DNA from: Rhodoferax lacus
GTDB lineage: Bacteria; Pseudomonadota; Gammaproteobacteria; Burkholderiales; Burkholderiaceae_C
NCBI RefSeq assembly: GCF_003415675.1
Contig: NZ_QFZK01000003.1
Span: 248,001 to 312,000, forward strand
Direction of reading: 5' to 3'
Length of the DNA stretch: 64,000 nucleotides
Shown: positions 19,212 through 28,137 of the stretch, piece after piece
How the letters are laid out: the number at the start of each line of letters is the position of its first letter
Position numbering within the stretch: the first letter of the stretch is position 1
Translations under genes and position numbers: made by a program
The notes under the pieces: generated by a model
Told to the model about the DNA's origin: nothing
Databases searched by the model: none
What the model saw: the letters and a program-made list of their open reading frames with translations, nothing else

Positions 19212-19978
19212 CAGCTGTTGTGCGCGCCGCGGTGGGCCCAGGCCGTGGTGTGGCGCTCCAGCACGCTGAAGATCTCGTACATCACCATGGCCATGGCGCC
19301 CACCACCAACAGGCCGGCAAACGCCAGGCCCATCTGCATGGCTGAACCGGCCGAGATCAGCAGGTAGCCAATACCCTCGTTGGCAGCTGTCATTTCTGAC
19401 ACGGTGGTGCCGACAAAGGCCAGGGTGATGGCGACTTTCAGTGATGCATAAAAGTAGGGCAGGGAGCGCGGCAGGCCCACCTTGATCAGTACGTCCCAGC
19501 GCTTGGCGCCCAGCACGCGCAGCACGTCTTCCAGTTCAGGCTCCAGCGTGGCCAGACCGGTGGCTATGTTCACCATGATGGGAAAGAAGCTGATCAGGAA
19601 CGCGGTGAGGATGGCCGGCCCCACACCAATGCCAAACCAGACCACCAGGATGGGCACAAAGGCCGCCTTGGGCAGGGCGTTGAAGCCGGTCATCAGCGGG
19701 TACACGGCGGCATAGGCCAGACGCGAGCTGCCAATCACAAAGCCCAGCAGCACGCCCACCACAATAGCCAGGCCAAAGCCGGTCATGGTGACCCAGAAGG
19801 TGCGCCAGGCATGCCCTGCAATCAGCACCTTGTATTCCCAGAACTGCGCGGCAATGCGGGTAGGGCTGGGGAAGATGAACTCCGAGACCTCAAACACCGT
19901 GCAGGCCAGCTGCCACAGCAGCACCAGGGCCACCAGCAGAATCCAGGGGGACCAGGTTTGTAGTTGTTTGCTGTTCAT
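19211..19978 (-). CDS. ABC transporter permease (SsuC/TauC type)
   Basis: This 255-residue inner-membrane protein has about six helices and the binding-protein-dependent permease loop around ELEDVLRVLGAKRWDVLIKV, which contacts the ATPase. The N-terminal helix is WILLVALVLLWQLA. It is the third gene of the minus-strand set binding protein, ATPase, permease, ureD. Permeases of this type import sulfonates, thiamine precursors, pyrimidines or ureides. The coupling to ureD and position in the purine island favour a nitrogen-rich ureide, but the substrate cannot be read from sequence. Confidence 0.88.
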   Translation of the reverse strand: MNSKQLQTWSPWILLVALVLLWQLACTVFEVSEFIFPSPTRIAAQFWEYKVLIAGHAWRTFWVTMTGFGLAIVVGVLLGFVIGSSRLAYAAVYPLMTGFNALPKAAFVPILVVWFGIGVGPAILTAFLISFFPIMVNIATGLATLEPELEDVLRVLGAKRWDVLIKVGLPRSLPYFYASLKVAITLAFVGTTVSEMTAANEGIGYLLISAGSAMQMGLAFAGLLVVGAMAMVMYEIFSVLERHTTAWAHRGAHNS

Positions 19979-19987
19979 GGTGGGGGT

Positions 19988-20821
19988 CTATGCACTCTGG
20001 GTTGCGGCCGTGCGGTGCGCGCCGATGTGGCTGCGCAGCTCGTGCACGATGTCGGTAAAGGCCGGGGTGTAGGTCAGCTCCAGGTCGCGCGGGCGCGGCA
20101 GAGCTATGTGCTTCTTCACCACGAAGCGGCCCGGGCTGTTGCCCATCACGTACACCGTGTCGGCCAGGAACACGCTCTCGCGCAGGTCATGCGTTACCAG
20201 AATCACGTTGAACTGCTGCTCGGTCCACAGGTCGCGCAGGATGCACCACAGGTCTTCGCGGGTGAAGGCGTCGAGCGCGCCAAAGGGCTCGTCGAGCAGG
20301 AGCATTTTGGGTTCGTGGATCAGGGCGCGGCAGATGCTGGCGCGCTGCTGCATGCCGCCTGAGAGCTGCCAGGGGAACTTGTCCTCATACCCGGCCAGGC
20401 CCACCTTTTGCAAGAGCTTGCGGGCGCGCTGCTCGTACTCGGCGCGTTTGGCCTTGAACTGGCTGCGGTAGGGCTCCACAATCTCCAGCGGCAACAATAC
20501 GTTGTCCACCGTGGTGCGCCAGGGCAAGAGAGACGGCGCCTGGAATGCCATGCCGGAAATTTTCAGAGGCCCGGTCACAGACTGGCCATCGATATGGATG
20601 CTGCCGCGCGAGGGCATCTTCAGCCCGGTGGCCAGCTTCATGAAGGTGGACTTGCCGCAGCCCGAAGGCCCGACGATGGCGATGAACTCGCCGCGTCGCA
20701 CCTGCAGGTCGATGGCTTCCACCGCGAAGTGGTTCTGGGCCTCCAGCTCGGCGTTGTAGGCCAGCCAGACGTTCTTGAAATCGACAAAGGCCGCATCCTT
20801 GTCCGTTGTGGTGTCAGCCAT
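19988..20821 (-). CDS. ABC transporter ATP-binding protein (SsuB/TauB type)
   Basis: A 277-residue ATPase with Walker A GPSGCGKST, Q-loop MAFQAPSLLPW, signature LSGGMQQR, Walker B MLLLDEPFGALD and switch His in VTHDLRE. The ATG at 20821 shares its first base position with the last base of the binding-protein stop, so the genes are coupled. An in-frame start at 20881 would extend into the binding-protein gene and is less likely. It energises the permease at 19211-19978. Confidence 0.92.
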   Translation of the reverse strand: MADTTTDKDAAFVDFKNVWLAYNAELEAQNHFAVEAIDLQVRRGEFIAIVGPSGCGKSTFMKLATGLKMPSRGSIHIDGQSVTGPLKISGMAFQAPSLLPWRTTVDNVLLPLEIVEPYRSQFKAKRAEYEQRARKLLQKVGLAGYEDKFPWQLSGGMQQRASICRALIHEPKMLLLDEPFGALDAFTREDLWCILRDLWTEQQFNVILVTHDLRESVFLADTVYVMGNSPGRFVVKKHIALPRPRDLELTYTPAFTDIVHELRSHIGAHRTAATQSA

Positions 20822-21852
20822 TATTTCTTGGCGGGCAGCACGTTGAGCTCGGCCGCTGTGGGCAGGAAGCTGCCGTTCCACACCGCGTCCGCGCTGACGC
20901 GCGTCTTGGTGGCAAAGGCATCCGACACCTGGCTGGCCATCAGTGCCAGGCGCGGGCCCTTCACTTGGCCAAAGCCCTCGGCGCGCGCGTCGGGGCTGTT
21001 GATGGCGCTGTCAATGGCCATCTGGAAGCGGCGGGTTTCCAGCTCCACATTGATGATGCCGTCGCGCTGCTTCACAAATTCAATCGACTCGGCCGGCTTG
21101 GCCATGGCGTCCTTCATGCCCTTGGCAGTGGCCACCAGGAAGGCCTTGATGACTTCAGGATGTTCCTTGATCAGCTTGGGGCTGGCGATGATGGCATTGC
21201 CATACAGCTTCACGCCAAAGTCGGGGTAGGGCATGACCACCACATCGGCCGCCTTGACGCCGCGCGCCTCCAGGTTGAGCACCGAGGTGAAGGTGAAGCC
21301 GGTGATGGCATCCACATCGCCGCGCGCCAGCATGGTTTCGCGCAGCGGCGGGTCCATGGACGTCCACTGAAAGCCGCTGATGCCGTTGGCCTTGGCAAAC
21401 ACCGGGAAGGCCTTGCGGCCTGCGTCAAACACAGGTGCTCCCAGCTTCTTGCCGTTCAGGTCCTTAGGGCTTTTGATGCCGGATTTCTTGAGCGCCATGA
21501 CAGAAGCCGGCGTGTTGTTGTAGACCATCATCACCGCCACGGGCTTGTTGGGCGCGTCGGGGTTGTTGGCATGGAACTCCATGAGCGCGGCCAGGTCGGC
21601 GAAGCCCATGTCATAGGCGCCCGAGGCCACACGGGTGACCGCAGCGCCCGAACCATTGCCTGCATCAATCGACACATCGAGCTTGGCATCCTTGTAATAA
21701 CCCTTGGCAGCCGGGGTCAGGAACAGGGCGGCCGGGCCCTCAAAGCGCCAGTCCAGCTGGAACTTGATGGGCGTGCTCTGGGCCGAAGCGGTAGCAGCGA
21801 GCAGCAGGGCGGCAGACAGGACAGAAGCCTGCAAGAAATTTCGTTTGTTCAT
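20821..21852 (-). CDS. NMT1/THI5-type ABC substrate-binding protein
   Basis: A 343-residue periplasmic binding protein with a signal peptide (residues 1-24, cleavage after ATASA). The two-lobed NMT1/SsuA-like fold starts with KFQLDWRFEGPAALF. KGYYKDAKLDVSIDAGNGSG, the ADLAALMEF region and the PKDLNGKKLG stretch are typical of the family, whose ligands include HMP-type pyrimidines, sulfonates and riboflavin. First gene of the importer-ureD operon. The ligand is unknown; a pyrimidine, purine or ureide compound is a reasonable inference from its neighbours. Confidence 0.88.
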   Translation of the reverse strand: MNKRNFLQASVLSAALLLAATASAQSTPIKFQLDWRFEGPAALFLTPAAKGYYKDAKLDVSIDAGNGSGAAVTRVASGAYDMGFADLAALMEFHANNPDAPNKPVAVMMVYNNTPASVMALKKSGIKSPKDLNGKKLGAPVFDAGRKAFPVFAKANGISGFQWTSMDPPLRETMLARGDVDAITGFTFTSVLNLEARGVKAADVVVMPYPDFGVKLYGNAIIASPKLIKEHPEVIKAFLVATAKGMKDAMAKPAESIEFVKQRDGIINVELETRRFQMAIDSAINSPDARAEGFGQVKGPRLALMASQVSDAFATKTRVSADAVWNGSFLPTAAELNVLPAKK

Positions 21853-21984
21853 GGTGGGCGGTGGTAATTGAATCGGTGATTCAGTCTAAGGCAAAAGTGG
21901 GACAGGGCCTGTGCACGGCAGGACCACACACGCTACCCGCTGACAGCAGGGGGGTGTCGCGTGCGGTCCATGGAGGTGCAACCA

Positions 21985-22854
21985 TCAGAAGTGGTATTCC
22001 ACCCGCGCCATGGTCGTGTTCGCCGTGGCGCCGCCTTTGTAGAAGGGGTTGGCGTTGTTGTTACCGAACTTGTTTTCCCAGTACTGGTATTCCAGACCGG
22101 CCCGGAAGGTCTTCGGCTTGGCGCCCATCAGGCCGCTGACGTCAAACATGGCCATCATGTCAATATTCGTCTCGCCTGCGGTGTCGCCGTTGAACTCGCT
22201 CTTGCCCTTGGAGGCAATGAAGTTGGCATAGCCCTCGAAGGACAGGGGGACTGCGCCTGACATGACCGGAATACCCCAGGTCACGCTCAGCATGGGATGT
22301 GCTTCGTAGGCATAACGCGGCGTGGAGACCTTGGTAGCGGTGTTGTAGGGTGCATTGCTCTCCCACAGTGCCAACAGGGCGACGTTCAGGAAGCCGGGCA
22401 CATCCAGCATCAGGCTCGGGCCGGCAACCAGCATGCGCTTTTTGGAGTTGTAGCCAGCATCGGTCTTGGTATTGAAGTCAAAGCCTGCGACCACGCCCAC
22501 ACCCTTGACCGGGCCAAACTTGATCGGGGAACCCGTCACTTTGCCCAGGTCCAGGGTATGGCGGTACACCACATAGATTTCCTGCGCGCCATTGCCGGAG
22601 CCATCACCGGCAGGGTCTTTGTCATCCGAGAGCAGCATGTCGACATTGAAGAAATTGCTGCCGTATTTGTAGCCGCTGGCGTGGGTCAGGTTCAGAATGT
22701 CTTTGCTGATCTTGTTCGCGTTCCTGGGCTCGGCAAAGTCTGTGCCGTAGCGGTAGCCTATGGAGGTGTCGCTCCAGTCTGCAGCCTGTGCTGTTGCGCT
22801 GCAGCCTGCAATGGCCAGCAATACCGAGGCGTGTTTCCAACTCACAAAGCTCAT
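21985..22854 (-). CDS. Tsx-like nucleoside-specific outer-membrane channel
   Basis: This 289-residue exported protein has a signal peptide (about residues 1-24, ending AQA-A) and a beta-barrel pattern. It starts with DWSDTSIGYRYG and ends in the outer-membrane signature ARVEYHF with terminal Phe. The start and the body, including ILNLTHASGYKYGSNFFNVD, resemble the Tsx/OmpK family, whose members pass nucleosides. The ATG at 22854 has AAAGGA upstream and begins the signal peptide. It lies between the importer operon and the M20 gene on the same strand. Nucleoside or base uptake fits the purine island. Confidence 0.8.
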   Translation of the reverse strand: MSFVSWKHASVLLAIAGCSATAQAADWSDTSIGYRYGTDFAEPRNANKISKDILNLTHASGYKYGSNFFNVDMLLSDDKDPAGDGSGNGAQEIYVVYRHTLDLGKVTGSPIKFGPVKGVGVVAGFDFNTKTDAGYNSKKRMLVAGPSLMLDVPGFLNVALLALWESNAPYNTATKVSTPRYAYEAHPMLSVTWGIPVMSGAVPLSFEGYANFIASKGKSEFNGDTAGETNIDMMAMFDVSGLMGAKPKTFRAGLEYQYWENKFGNNNANPFYKGGATANTTMARVEYHF

Positions 22855-22871
22855 GACAAATCCTTTATTTG

Positions 22872-22902
22872 GTAGCGTGCACATGCACTTGTGCCAACCA
22901 GC
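22872..22902. promoter_or_regulatory. inverted repeat upstream of the tsx-like gene
   Basis: The 30-base stretch has an outer TTGG/CCAA pair and an inner GTGCA-CA-TGCAC palindrome, about 20 bases upstream of the Tsx-like start. It could be an operator or part of the leader. No matching copy was found at the other purine promoters, so the assignment is weak. Confidence 0.25.
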
Positions 22903-22940
22903 AAATAACAGGCCACCTAGGGTGAGTTGTTCATATGCCT

Positions 22941-24170
22941 TCAGGCTGTTGTAAGCAAGTCCAGCAGAGACCGTGCAATGACCTTGGTAGCACGGCGCAG
23001 GTCGTTCAGGTCCAGGTTTTCATCGGCGCGCTTGGCATTCGATTCGAGCACCGTGCGTGGACCCGCGCCGTAAATCACACCGGGAATGCCGGCCTCGCAG
23101 AAGATGCGCACGTCGGTATACAGCGGCGTACCCAGCGCGGGGATGGACTCGCCAAACACCGCACTGCCATGCTTTTGCAGCGCATCCACCAGCGGTTTGT
23201 TGCCGGGCAGGGGCTTCAAGGCATTGGCCAGCAAAATGCGTTTCACGTCCACCGTGATACCGGGTGTGAGCGCGGCAGCATCGGCAATCACCTGGCTGAT
23301 GTTGGCTTCCACCTCGGTGGGGTTTTCTTCCGGGATCATGCGCCGGTCGAGCTTGAGCGTGACGCGCCCGGGCACCACATTGGTGTTGGTGCCGCCTTCA
23401 ATCATGCCCACGTTGAGGTAGGGGTGCGTGATGCCTTCCACCTGCGAGGTAATGCTCTGGTACAGCGTGTTCTGTGCATACAGGGCCGTGAGGATTTTGG
23501 TGGCACCCTGCAGCGCGTCGATGCCACTGCTGGGAATGGCGGCATGGGCCATCTTGCCGTGCACCGTGACTTCCATTTGCAGGCAGCCGTTGTGCGCGGT
23601 GATGACCTGGTAGGAGAAGCCCGCGGCAATCATCAGGTCCGGCTTGGTGAGCTTGTTTTGCAGCAGCCAGGCTGGGCCGACCTCGCCGCCAAATTCTTCG
23701 TCGTAGGTGAACAGCAGTTCCACCGCGCCGTTCAGCGGAATGCCCAGTGACTCCAAGGCGCGCACCGCAAAGGCATACGTTGAAAAATCGCATTTACTGA
23801 CTGCTGCGGCGCGGCCGTAAATCTTGCCGTTGTCGATCTCGCCACCGTAAGGTGCATGCACCCAGCCTTCACCCGGAGGCACCACATCGCCGTGGGCATT
23901 GAGGGCGATGGTTTTTCCGGGGCCGTAGCGGCGGCGGGTGATGAGGTTGGTGATGGTCTGCAGGCCAGCGGCTTTCACCAGCTCAGCGGGCACAACGTGG
24001 CGCTCAGTGGCCAGGCCCATGGCGTCGAGCAGATCGGCTGCGCGCTCGGCATGCGGCGTGTTGTTGCCGGGAGGGGTGTCGGTGGGGATCTGGATGAGCT
24101 GCTGCAGGAACTTCACCTGCTCGTCAAAGTGGGCGTCGATCCAGTTGTCCAGTTGTTCGTAGTGGTTCAT
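22941..24170 (-). CDS. M20-fold protein (ArgE/DapE group) with lost metal ligands
   Basis: This 409-residue protein has the M20 peptidase/deacylase layout with a dimerisation domain (KMAHAAIP). Aligned by eye to DapE/ArgE, H93 (NAHGD) and the catalytic Glu pair in YDEEF (E158-E159) are kept. The bridging Asp is V124 (GRAAAVSK), the second-metal Glu is G184 (IAAGFS), and the C-terminal His is K380 (NAKRADE). It may bind one metal, none, or act in a different way. It follows the uraD-allC operon on the same strand, separated by a 470-base repeat region, so a role with ureides is possible but unproven. Confidence 0.8.
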   Translation of the reverse strand: MNHYEQLDNWIDAHFDEQVKFLQQLIQIPTDTPPGNNTPHAERAADLLDAMGLATERHVVPAELVKAAGLQTITNLITRRRYGPGKTIALNAHGDVVPPGEGWVHAPYGGEIDNGKIYGRAAAVSKCDFSTYAFAVRALESLGIPLNGAVELLFTYDEEFGGEVGPAWLLQNKLTKPDLMIAAGFSYQVITAHNGCLQMEVTVHGKMAHAAIPSSGIDALQGATKILTALYAQNTLYQSITSQVEGITHPYLNVGMIEGGTNTNVVPGRVTLKLDRRMIPEENPTEVEANISQVIADAAALTPGITVDVKRILLANALKPLPGNKPLVDALQKHGSAVFGESIPALGTPLYTDVRIFCEAGIPGVIYGAGPRTVLESNAKRADENLDLNDLRRATKVIARSLLDLLTTA

Positions 24171-24235
24171 GGTGGTTTGTGTTGTGGTGTTTGTTTATGT
24201 GCTGGTGTGGAATTGCGTTGGGCTGAGGTTCTTCC

Positions 24236-24590
24236 CTGCGGGGCTTTTGTAGGCCCCCCCTATCCCCCCCCCGCCCCTTTCGCCCCCGCCGGGGCGAAAG
24301 GGGAGCCAATGCGGACAGCCGATTTGGTTGCGTCGCACCGGCTACGGAAATAATGCAGTGAGGCCGCCACCGTCCTTGCTGGCCGAGGGCTCACGCCCGA
24401 AGTTCCGAGCGCCGGAAACGCAAAAGCGGCAAGTGAAACTTTAAACAAGTGAATGGAAATTGAACGCTGCGCCTGTAAGGCCGCAGCCGAAGCGACGCAA
24501 CCAAATCGGCTGTCCGATTTAGCTCCCCTTTCACCCCGGCGGGGGTGAAAGGGGCGGGGGGGTAAGGGGGGGAATACAAAAGCCCCGCAG
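24236..24590. repeat. long inverted repeat with internal covarying hairpins
   Basis: This fills most of the 472-base gap between the M20 and uraD-allC genes. Outer arms of 16 bases (24236-24251 and 24575-24590) are perfect inverted copies. Inner arms of 25 bases (24312-24336 and 24492-24516) are also perfect, containing CCGATTTGGTTGCG and its complement. Each arm contains a 13-bp hairpin (24274-24303 and 24525-24554), with stems CCCCTTTCGCCCC and CCCCTTTCACCCC; the one differing base pair is changed on both sides. The centre (24348-24480) holds no ORF of note. It resembles a non-autonomous mobile repeat, but there is no transposase and target duplications are not evident. Confidence 0.75.
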
Positions 24591-24643
24591 GCAGCAACCT
24601 CCCCCCAAAAACCAAAACCAAAATAAGCCATAGCCAACCCAGT

Positions 24644-26416
24644 TCAGGAAAGCTCAGCAGCCAGTTGCAGAAGCAAGTGGTCAAACGCCTCAACCGCCAG
24701 CTGCATGTCATCACTGGTAGTCGACTCCAGGGGGTTGTGGCTGATGCCCGCGTTCTCCCCCCGCACAAACAGCATGGCCTGCGGCAGCAGCTCATGCAAT
24801 TTCATGGCGTCATGTCCCGCCCCGCTGGGCATGCGAAACAGCGGCAGCCCAAGGGATGACACGGCTGATTCCCACCGTTGCTGCCAGACCGGCGCACTGG
24901 GCGCAGCACTGGCACGCATGGTCTCGGTCAGCGTGCAGTGCAGGCCACGCGCCTCGGCCACCGTGGCAGCCTTCTTCAACACATCACGCGCCAAAGCGTC
25001 GCGCTGGGTGTCGGTCGGTGCGCGCAGGTCCAATGAAAAGGTACAGCGCCCCGGCACCACATTGATGGAGCCATTGGGCACCTGCAGCATGCCCACCGTG
25101 CCCACCGAATCGCCATCGGCGGCTGCGCGTTGCTCCACATACAGCAGCAGTTCGGCCACACCGGTGGCGGCGTCGCGGCGCATGCTCATGGGGGTGGTGC
25201 CCGCATGGCAGGAGGTGCCCAGCATCTCGCCGGTGTAGCGGACGCTGGCGTTGATGGAGGTGACGATGCCCAGCGGCAGATTCATTTCATTGAGCACCGG
25301 GCCCTGCTCGATGTGCACCTCCACAAAGCCCAGGTAGTCGTCAGCGCGGCGTTGCAGGGCGGGGATATCGGCGATGTTCAGCCCGGCGCTGTGCATGGCC
25401 GCGCGCATGGAGATGCCGTCTGCATCCACCTGGTCCAGCCACTCGGGCTTGAAGTCGCCAATGAGCGCACCCGAGCCCAAAAAAGTGGCGCGGTAGCGCT
25501 GGCCTTCTTCCTCGGCAAAGCCGATGATTTCCAGATCAAAGGGCAGGCGTTGGCCCGCCTTTTTGAGCTGCTGCACACAGGCCAGCGGCACATAAATGCC
25601 CAACCGTCCGTCGTACTTGCCGCCGTTGCGCACGGTGTCATAGTGGCTGCCGGTCATCAGGGCCTTGGCCGATGCGCCCGTGCCTTTGTAAATGCCCACC
25701 ACGTTGCCCACTGCGTCGATGGCTGCCGTGTCGCAACCAGCGTCCAGCATGTCCTGGCGTATGCGCGCAGCACAAGCGCGGTGTGCGTCGGTCAGGTAGG
25801 TGACGGTGAGCTGGCCTTGTTCGGCGAAGCCGGGGTCGCTGAATTGCGCCAGGCTTTCCTGCCAGTCCCAGACCTGGTTGCCGCGTTCAACCGTGGCGCC
25901 AAATTTGTCAGTCAGACGAATCTCGGCAATGCGGTGCACATTGCGCAAACACTCCTGTAGCTCGTAGTCCGGGTGGCCTTGCAGGCGGCGCTCCAGCGTG
26001 GCGATGATCTGCGCCTTTTGCAGGCCCGTGCCGCGCGGCCCGCGCACGGCCACGATGAAGGGAAAGCCGAAGCGTGCGTTGTAGGCGGCGTTGAGGGCCT
26101 GGATTTTTTCAAACTCGGCCGGGGTGCAGCGGGTCAGGCCCGCGGTGTTCTGCTCGTTGGTGGACTCGGCCGTGAGGCTCTTGTCCACCATGGCCTTGCC
26201 TGCCAGTTCGGGGTGGGCACGCAGGAGGGCGAGTTGTGCGTCCTTGCTCGCATCGCTCACCACCCGCGCCAGGGCCGCCTTGAGTTGCGCAAGCGTTGCA
26301 AAGGGGCGCTGCTGCAGGGCGGCACGGGCAATCCAGGGCGAGTGTTCGTACAGGCCGTCGAGCAGCGCGCAGGCTTCGTCCAGCGTGGCGGTATTGAGTT
26401 GGTCCAGGGTGATCAT
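24644..26416 (-). CDS. UraD-AllC fusion: OHCU decarboxylase / allantoate amidohydrolase
   Basis: A 590-residue two-domain enzyme. Residues 1-172 are OHCU decarboxylase (UraD), making S-allantoin: catalytic H68 in HPELAGK, then STNEQNTAGL and YNARFGFPFI. Residues 180-590 are an M20-type allantoate amidohydrolase (AllC) with metal ligands in GSHYDT (H258, D260), GGKYDG (D269), AEEEGQR and HIEQGP, and the late ISHNP His. AllC releases ammonia and CO2 from allantoate. The allantoinase PuuE acts between these two reactions and is encoded immediately upstream with a 21-base gap. All three are in the gntR-puuE operon. Confidence 0.93.
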   Translation of the reverse strand: MITLDQLNTATLDEACALLDGLYEHSPWIARAALQQRPFATLAQLKAALARVVSDASKDAQLALLRAHPELAGKAMVDKSLTAESTNEQNTAGLTRCTPAEFEKIQALNAAYNARFGFPFIVAVRGPRGTGLQKAQIIATLERRLQGHPDYELQECLRNVHRIAEIRLTDKFGATVERGNQVWDWQESLAQFSDPGFAEQGQLTVTYLTDAHRACAARIRQDMLDAGCDTAAIDAVGNVVGIYKGTGASAKALMTGSHYDTVRNGGKYDGRLGIYVPLACVQQLKKAGQRLPFDLEIIGFAEEEGQRYRATFLGSGALIGDFKPEWLDQVDADGISMRAAMHSAGLNIADIPALQRRADDYLGFVEVHIEQGPVLNEMNLPLGIVTSINASVRYTGEMLGTSCHAGTTPMSMRRDAATGVAELLLYVEQRAAADGDSVGTVGMLQVPNGSINVVPGRCTFSLDLRAPTDTQRDALARDVLKKAATVAEARGLHCTLTETMRASAAPSAPVWQQRWESAVSSLGLPLFRMPSGAGHDAMKLHELLPQAMLFVRGENAGISHNPLESTTSDDMQLAVEAFDHLLLQLAAELS

Positions 26417-26437
26417 GGCGGGTGGCTTTGGTGCGCT

Positions 26438-27388
26438 TTACGCGGCAAAGGGGTGGGTGGCTTTCCAGTGGCGCGCGATGTCCAGCCGCTTGCAGACCCA
26501 GACCTTGTCATGGTTCTGGATGTGGTCCAGAAAACGCTGCAGCGCGGTGATGCGCCCGGGCCGGCCCAGCAGGCGGCAGTGCATGCCGATGCTCATCATG
26601 GCGGGCTGGTTCAGGCCGTTCGGGTCGCCTTCGGCATACAGGGTGTCGAAGGTGTCTTTGAGGTACTGGAAGAACGGGTCGGCATGCGAGTAACCCTGGG
26701 GCAGGGCAAAGCGCATGTCGTTGCAGTCCAGGGTGTAGGGCACGATGAGCTGGGGCACTGTGGTGCCGTCGGTTTTTTGTACCTGCATCCAGAAGGGCAG
26801 GTCTTCGCCGTAGTAGTCACTGTCGTATTCAAAGCCACCATAGTCGGCCACCAGGCGGCGCGTGTTGGGGCTGTCGCGCCCGGTGTACCAGCCCAGCGGG
26901 CGGTTGCCGGTGAGGCGGGTGAGGATGTCCATGCCGCGCTGCATGTGCTCGCGCTCCACTTCTTCGCTCAGGTTCTGGTAGTGGATCCAGCGCCAGCCGT
27001 GGCAGGCAATCTCGTGGCCCAGTTCGCCCAAGGCGGCGCACAGCTCGGGGTGGCGTTCCAGCGCCATGCCCACGCCAAACACGGTGAGCGGCAGGCCGCG
27101 GTTTTCAAACTCGCGCAGGATGCGCCAAACCCCAACGCGCGAGCCGTATTCGTAAATGCCCTCCATGCTGATGTGGCGCTCGGGGTAGCTGGCCGGGTTG
27201 AACATCTCCGACAGAAACTGCTCGGAGCCTGCATCGCCATGCAGCACGCTGTTCTCGCCGCCCTCTTCGTAGTTCAGCACAAACTGTACCGCTACGCGGG
27301 CCTGCCCCGGCCACTGCGCGTGCGGCGGCTTGGGGCCGTAGCCGACCAGGTCACGCGGATAGGGCAGGGTGCTGTCGTAATGCTTCAT
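26438..27388 (-). CDS. puuE: allantoinase PuuE (polysaccharide-deacetylase fold)
   Basis: This 316-residue metal-dependent allantoinase belongs to the carbohydrate esterase 4/NodB fold, not the amidohydrolase AllB. It hydrolyses allantoin to allantoate in the cytoplasm. Diagnostic segments are RDLVGYGPKPPHAQWPGQARVAVQF cut to its core DLVGYG and WPG, the NYEEGGE acid cluster, HEIACHGWRW and GWYTGRDSPNTRRL. It lies 22 bases after gntR and 21 bases before uraD-allC on the same strand. Confidence 0.94.
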   Translation of the reverse strand: MKHYDSTLPYPRDLVGYGPKPPHAQWPGQARVAVQFVLNYEEGGENSVLHGDAGSEQFLSEMFNPASYPERHISMEGIYEYGSRVGVWRILREFENRGLPLTVFGVGMALERHPELCAALGELGHEIACHGWRWIHYQNLSEEVEREHMQRGMDILTRLTGNRPLGWYTGRDSPNTRRLVADYGGFEYDSDYYGEDLPFWMQVQKTDGTTVPQLIVPYTLDCNDMRFALPQGYSHADPFFQYLKDTFDTLYAEGDPNGLNQPAMMSIGMHCRLLGRPGRITALQRFLDHIQNHDKVWVCKRLDIARHWKATHPFAA

Positions 27389-27410
27389 GGTGTGGGCCTG
27401 GGGTTGGGGC

Positions 27411-28058
27411 TTAAGGGTTCAGGGCGTTGTGCTGTTTGAAATTCAGGGCCTGCTCGACATTGCACAGGTGTGCATCCAGCAGTGCCACGGCAGCCTCCGC
27501 GTCGCGGGCCTTGATGGCTTTGACGATGGCTTCATGCTCTTCGTGCGAGTGCGCTGCGGCGCTGGAGGTCTGGTACATCAGGGTGATCAGGGCACTGCGG
27601 GAAATCAGGTCGGTCAGCATCTGGGCCAGCACATCGTTATGCAGGAGTTGTGCCATGCGTACATGGAAGTCGCCCAGCAACTCGGTGCGGCCCGGCACAT
27701 CGTCACCCTGTACGGCCAGCTTTTCCTGGGCGATGTGGGTCTGCAGGGACTTGATGTCCGCTGCCTTGGCCTGGGCCACAAAGGCGCGCACCATGCCCGA
27801 CTCCAGCATGCGGCGCACCTCGAACACTTGCTTGGCCTCTGCGGCCGAAGGCGCAGCTACAAAGGCGCCGCGCGCGGGCTCTATCTTGATCAGCCGGTTT
27901 TGCGAGAGCCGGTACAGGGCTTGGCGCACCAGCGTGCGCGACACACCGTACTGGTCGGCCAGCTTTTGCTCCACCAGCTTGGCGCCGGGCTGCAGGCGGT
28001 GCTCCACAATCGCCCGCGTGAGCGACTCGACAATGAAGCTGGTGGCGGTGGAGTCCAT
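27411..28058 (-). CDS. GntR-family regulator of purine catabolism (FadR subfamily)
   Basis: This 215-residue regulator has an N-terminal winged helix (LADQYGVSRTLVRQALYRL) and an all-helical FCD effector domain. The metal-binding pattern includes the Asp/His run near GDFHVRMAQ. The ATG at 28058 gives a normal-length N-terminus. It is divergent from hiuH and is the first gene of gntR-puuE-uraD-allC. A perfect palindrome with a GTATAC core lies between them and a similar site precedes puuD, so it probably represses the urate-to-ureide steps and responds to a pathway intermediate. The effector is not known. Confidence 0.9.
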   Translation of the reverse strand: MDSTATSFIVESLTRAIVEHRLQPGAKLVEQKLADQYGVSRTLVRQALYRLSQNRLIKIEPARGAFVAAPSAAEAKQVFEVRRMLESGMVRAFVAQAKAADIKSLQTHIAQEKLAVQGDDVPGRTELLGDFHVRMAQLLHNDVLAQMLTDLISRSALITLMYQTSSAAAHSHEEHEAIVKAIKARDAEAAVALLDAHLCNVEQALNFKQHNALNP

Positions 28059-28083
28059 GCGGCAATGATAGCGGTTGGCATGA

Positions 28084-28099
28084 AAAGTGTATACACTTT
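28084..28099. promoter_or_regulatory. putative GntR operator in the gntR-hiuH intergenic region
   Basis: AAAGTGTATACACTTT is a perfect 16-bp palindrome 26 bases from the gntR start and 39 bases before the hiuH start, so one site could control both directions. The GTATAC core recurs in the puuD leader at 30202-30209. FadR-type GntR proteins bind palindromes of this size. Confidence 0.75.
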
Positions 28100-28137
28100 G
28101 CGGCACACTTTAACGACGCAAAAAGCAGGAGTTATCC

